Source of the DNA: Taxawa tesnikishii (nom. ined.)
Taxonomy: Eukaryota; Ascomycota; Dothideomycetes; Dothideales
Direction of reading: 5' to 3'
Length of the DNA stretch: 64,000 nucleotides
Assembly (NCBI GenBank): GCA_030247885.1
Contig: JAPDRO010000005.1
Span: 558,001 to 622,000, forward strand
Positions 62,165-64,000 of the stretch are shown here, piece by piece (position 1 is the stretch's first letter; every line of letters starts with the position of its first letter). A model generated the notes under the pieces. That model was not told the origin of the DNA, searched no databases, and worked only from the letters and a program-made list of their open reading frames with translations. The position numbers and the translations under genes were made by a program.

Positions 62165-62284
62165 TTCAACACCACATCCCACCGCCTCTCAGACATTACA
62201 ACTGCGACTTCTGCACATACTGACATCTCTCAGACATTGTAGCAATCCTCTAATCACCCTCCGCCCTCGACTTGCACATTCACA

Positions 62285-64000
62285 ATGCCCATGGCGGTCC
62301 CAGCAGTGGGAGGCACCCCTTCTCAGGCCTCTACCTCCACTCCTCAGACCAACGGCCACACCAACGGAGCCAATGGCCAGCTCGACGCCAACGACAACAT
62401 CAAGCGCTTCACTGCTCCAAGCAGGTCGCTGAGCCCACACCCTGACTACGCCCTCTTCCACCCAAAGACAAGATGTTTCGTCTAGTAAGTATACCCTTCT
62501 ACGCGAAACACAGAGCCTGGAGGAGACCTGGCTAACCGCGTCTTCCCTTGACAGCGGCCTCCAGCCCAAGGCGGTGCAGGGTATGCTCGACTTCGACTTC
62601 ATTTGCAAGCGTAGCACTCCTTCGGTTGCTGGTATCATCTACACTTTTGGTGGCCAGTTCGTTAGCAAGATGTGCGTACACCCCCGTGAGATAGTCTTGT
62701 GACAGTGTTCTGATCTCCATGCAGGTACTGGGGTACTAGCGAGACTCTCCTTCCTGTCTACCAGGATGTGGCCAAGGCCATGGCCAAGCACCCTGACGTT
62801 GACACCGTTGTGAACTTCGCCTCCTCCCGTTCCGTCTACAGCTCCACCATGGAGTTGATGAACTACCCCCAAATCAAGTCCATCGCCATCATCGCTGAGG
62901 GTGTGCCGGAGAGGCGTGCTCGTGAGATCCTCCACGTCGCCAAGGAGAAGGGTATCACCATTATTGGTCCTGCTACCGTTGGTGGTATTAAGCCTGGTGC
63001 TTTCAAGATTGGTAACACCGGTGGTATGATGGACAACATTGTTGCCTCCAAGCTCTACCGCAAGGGTTCCGTCGGCTATGTTTCTAAGTCCGGTGGTATG
63101 TCCAACGAACTGAACAACATCATCTCTCAAACTACAGATGGTGTCCACGAGGGTATCGCCATTGGTGGTGACCGCTACCCCGGTACCACTTTCATCGACC
63201 ACCTCCTGCGTTATCAGGCCGATCCTGATTGCAAGATCCTCCTCTTGCTCGGTGAGGTTGGTGGTGTCGAGGAGTACCGTGTCATTGAAGCTGTGAAGAA
63301 CGGCACCATTACTAAGCCTCTCGTCGCCTGGGCCATCGGTACCTGCGCCAGCATGTTCAAGACTGAGGTACAGTTCGGTCACGCTGGTGCATCGGCCAAC
63401 TCTCAGCTTGAGACCGCTGCTAAGAAGAACGAGAGCATGAAGGCTGCCGGCATCTACGTTCCAGACACCTTCGAGGACCTCCCATCTGTCCTCAACCAGG
63501 TCTACCACAAGCTCGTCAAGGAGGGCACCATCAAGCCTCAGCCAGAGCCGGCTGTACCCAAGATCCCCATCGACTACTCCTGGGCCCAGGAGTTGGGTCT
63601 TATCCGTAAGCCCGCTGCCTTCATTTCCACTATCACCGACGACCGTGGCCAGGAGCTCCTGTACGCCGGAATGCCCATCTCCGACGTTTTCAAGGAGGAC
63701 ATTGGCATTGGTGGTGTCATGTCCCTTCTATGGTTCCGTCGCCGTTTGCCTCGCTATGCTAGCAAGTTCTTGGAGATGGTTCTCATGCTCACTGCTGACC
63801 ACGGTCCGGCCGTGTCTGGTGCCATGAACACCATTATCACTACGCGTGCCGGCAAGGATCTGATCAGCGCCCTGGTCTCTGGTCTCCTGACCATCGGATC
63901 TCGCTTTGGTGGTGCTCTTGACGGTGCTGCTGAGGAGTTTACCAAGGCCTTCGACAAGGGCATGAGCCCCCGTGACTTTGTTGACACTATGAGAAAGGAG
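62285..64000 (+). CDS. ACL1: ATP-citrate lyase, large (succinyl-CoA ligase/citrate synthase-like) subunit, cut by right edge
   Basis: Partner of ACL2; cytosolic. Exons 62285-62484, 62555-62671 and 62725 onward, running past 64000. About 531 residues are visible. A variable Thr/Asn/Gly-rich N-terminus (about 40 residues) precedes the conserved [21 protein letters not shown]. The CoA-ligase part shows [21 protein letters not shown], the loop [17 protein letters not shown], the [19 protein letters not shown] stretch and [16 protein letters not shown]. The phosphohistidine region contains [19 protein letters not shown]. The citrate-synthase-like C-terminal part begins [19 protein letters not shown] and is incomplete here. 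Both splices rebuild conserved sequence (FVYGLQPKAV, SKMYWGTSE). Strong codon bias toward C-ending and GGT codons. The frame is intact. Confidence 0.97.

Larger units (their letters stand above)
60529..62284. promoter_or_regulatory. Bidirectional promoter between ACL2 and ACL1
   Basis: About 1.76 kb separates the two start codons. The pair is expected to be co-regulated, as the two subunits are needed in equal amounts. A C/T-rich tract at roughly 61961-62060, common before strongly expressed fungal genes, precedes ACL1. Likely leader introns lie at both ends (listed separately). Small frames inside are not supported. Confidence 0.6.

Overview
The window is nuclear DNA of a filamentous ascomycete (Pezizomycotina; Dothideomycetes is my best guess, held weakly). 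The reasons are short spliceosomal introns (mostly 46-90 nt) with fungal branch-like sequences, a head-to-head ACL1/ACL2 pair, a two-gene ATP-citrate lyase, a KEI1 homologue, a HET-domain relic and a dense mix of housekeeping genes on both strands. I can support about 26 protein genes or relics and one tRNA.

Layout, left to right. 1-5241: ELG1/ATAD5 (minus, cut by the left edge), divergent from UTP8. 7370-13732: a PAP2/AUR1-like membrane protein, a compound inverted repeat, a small single-pass membrane protein, a CXXC zinc-binding DUF866 protein, and a mitochondrial PPR-like protein. 14207-18353: NMD3, a MAPEG protein and PEX12. 19918-25442: an unrecognised multi-pass membrane protein, coactosin and PUF6. 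26181-33012: a PQQ-type sugar dehydrogenase with a GPI-like tail, an F-box-like protein and S-adenosylhomocysteine hydrolase. 33493-42136: RRN6, SPC25, tRNA-Arg(ACG), a TMEM19/DUF92 protein and IRC22/TRAP-alpha. 42493-44346: a broken HET-domain gene. 44576-50629: NOP53, YPT6/RAB6, KEI1 and a short-chain dehydrogenase. 51761-57719: a secreted pepsin-type protease and an MFS sugar transporter, flanking a 2.6 kb stretch where I see no gene. 58554-64000: ACL2 and ACL1, divergent, with ACL1 running off the right edge.

Functionally this is mostly core biology. Ribosome synthesis is heavily represented (UTP8, NMD3, PUF6, NOP53, RRN6). Others serve replication and mitosis (ELG1, SPC25), membrane traffic and sphingolipids (YPT6, KEI1), peroxisomes (PEX12) and cytosolic acetyl-CoA or methyl metabolism (ACL1/ACL2, SAHH). 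Accessory-type genes are the protease, the sugar dehydrogenase, the transporter, the SDR, the HET relic and the multi-pass membrane protein.

The strongest unexpected signal is technical. In about ten genes, several likely essential, the conserved protein continues in another frame exactly at a short homopolymer, and adding one base to that run restores it. All such cases are one base too short. This is the pattern of homopolymer under-calling in the assembly, not of gene decay, and any automatic gene prediction on this sequence will split these genes. I found no convincing new multi-gene system.
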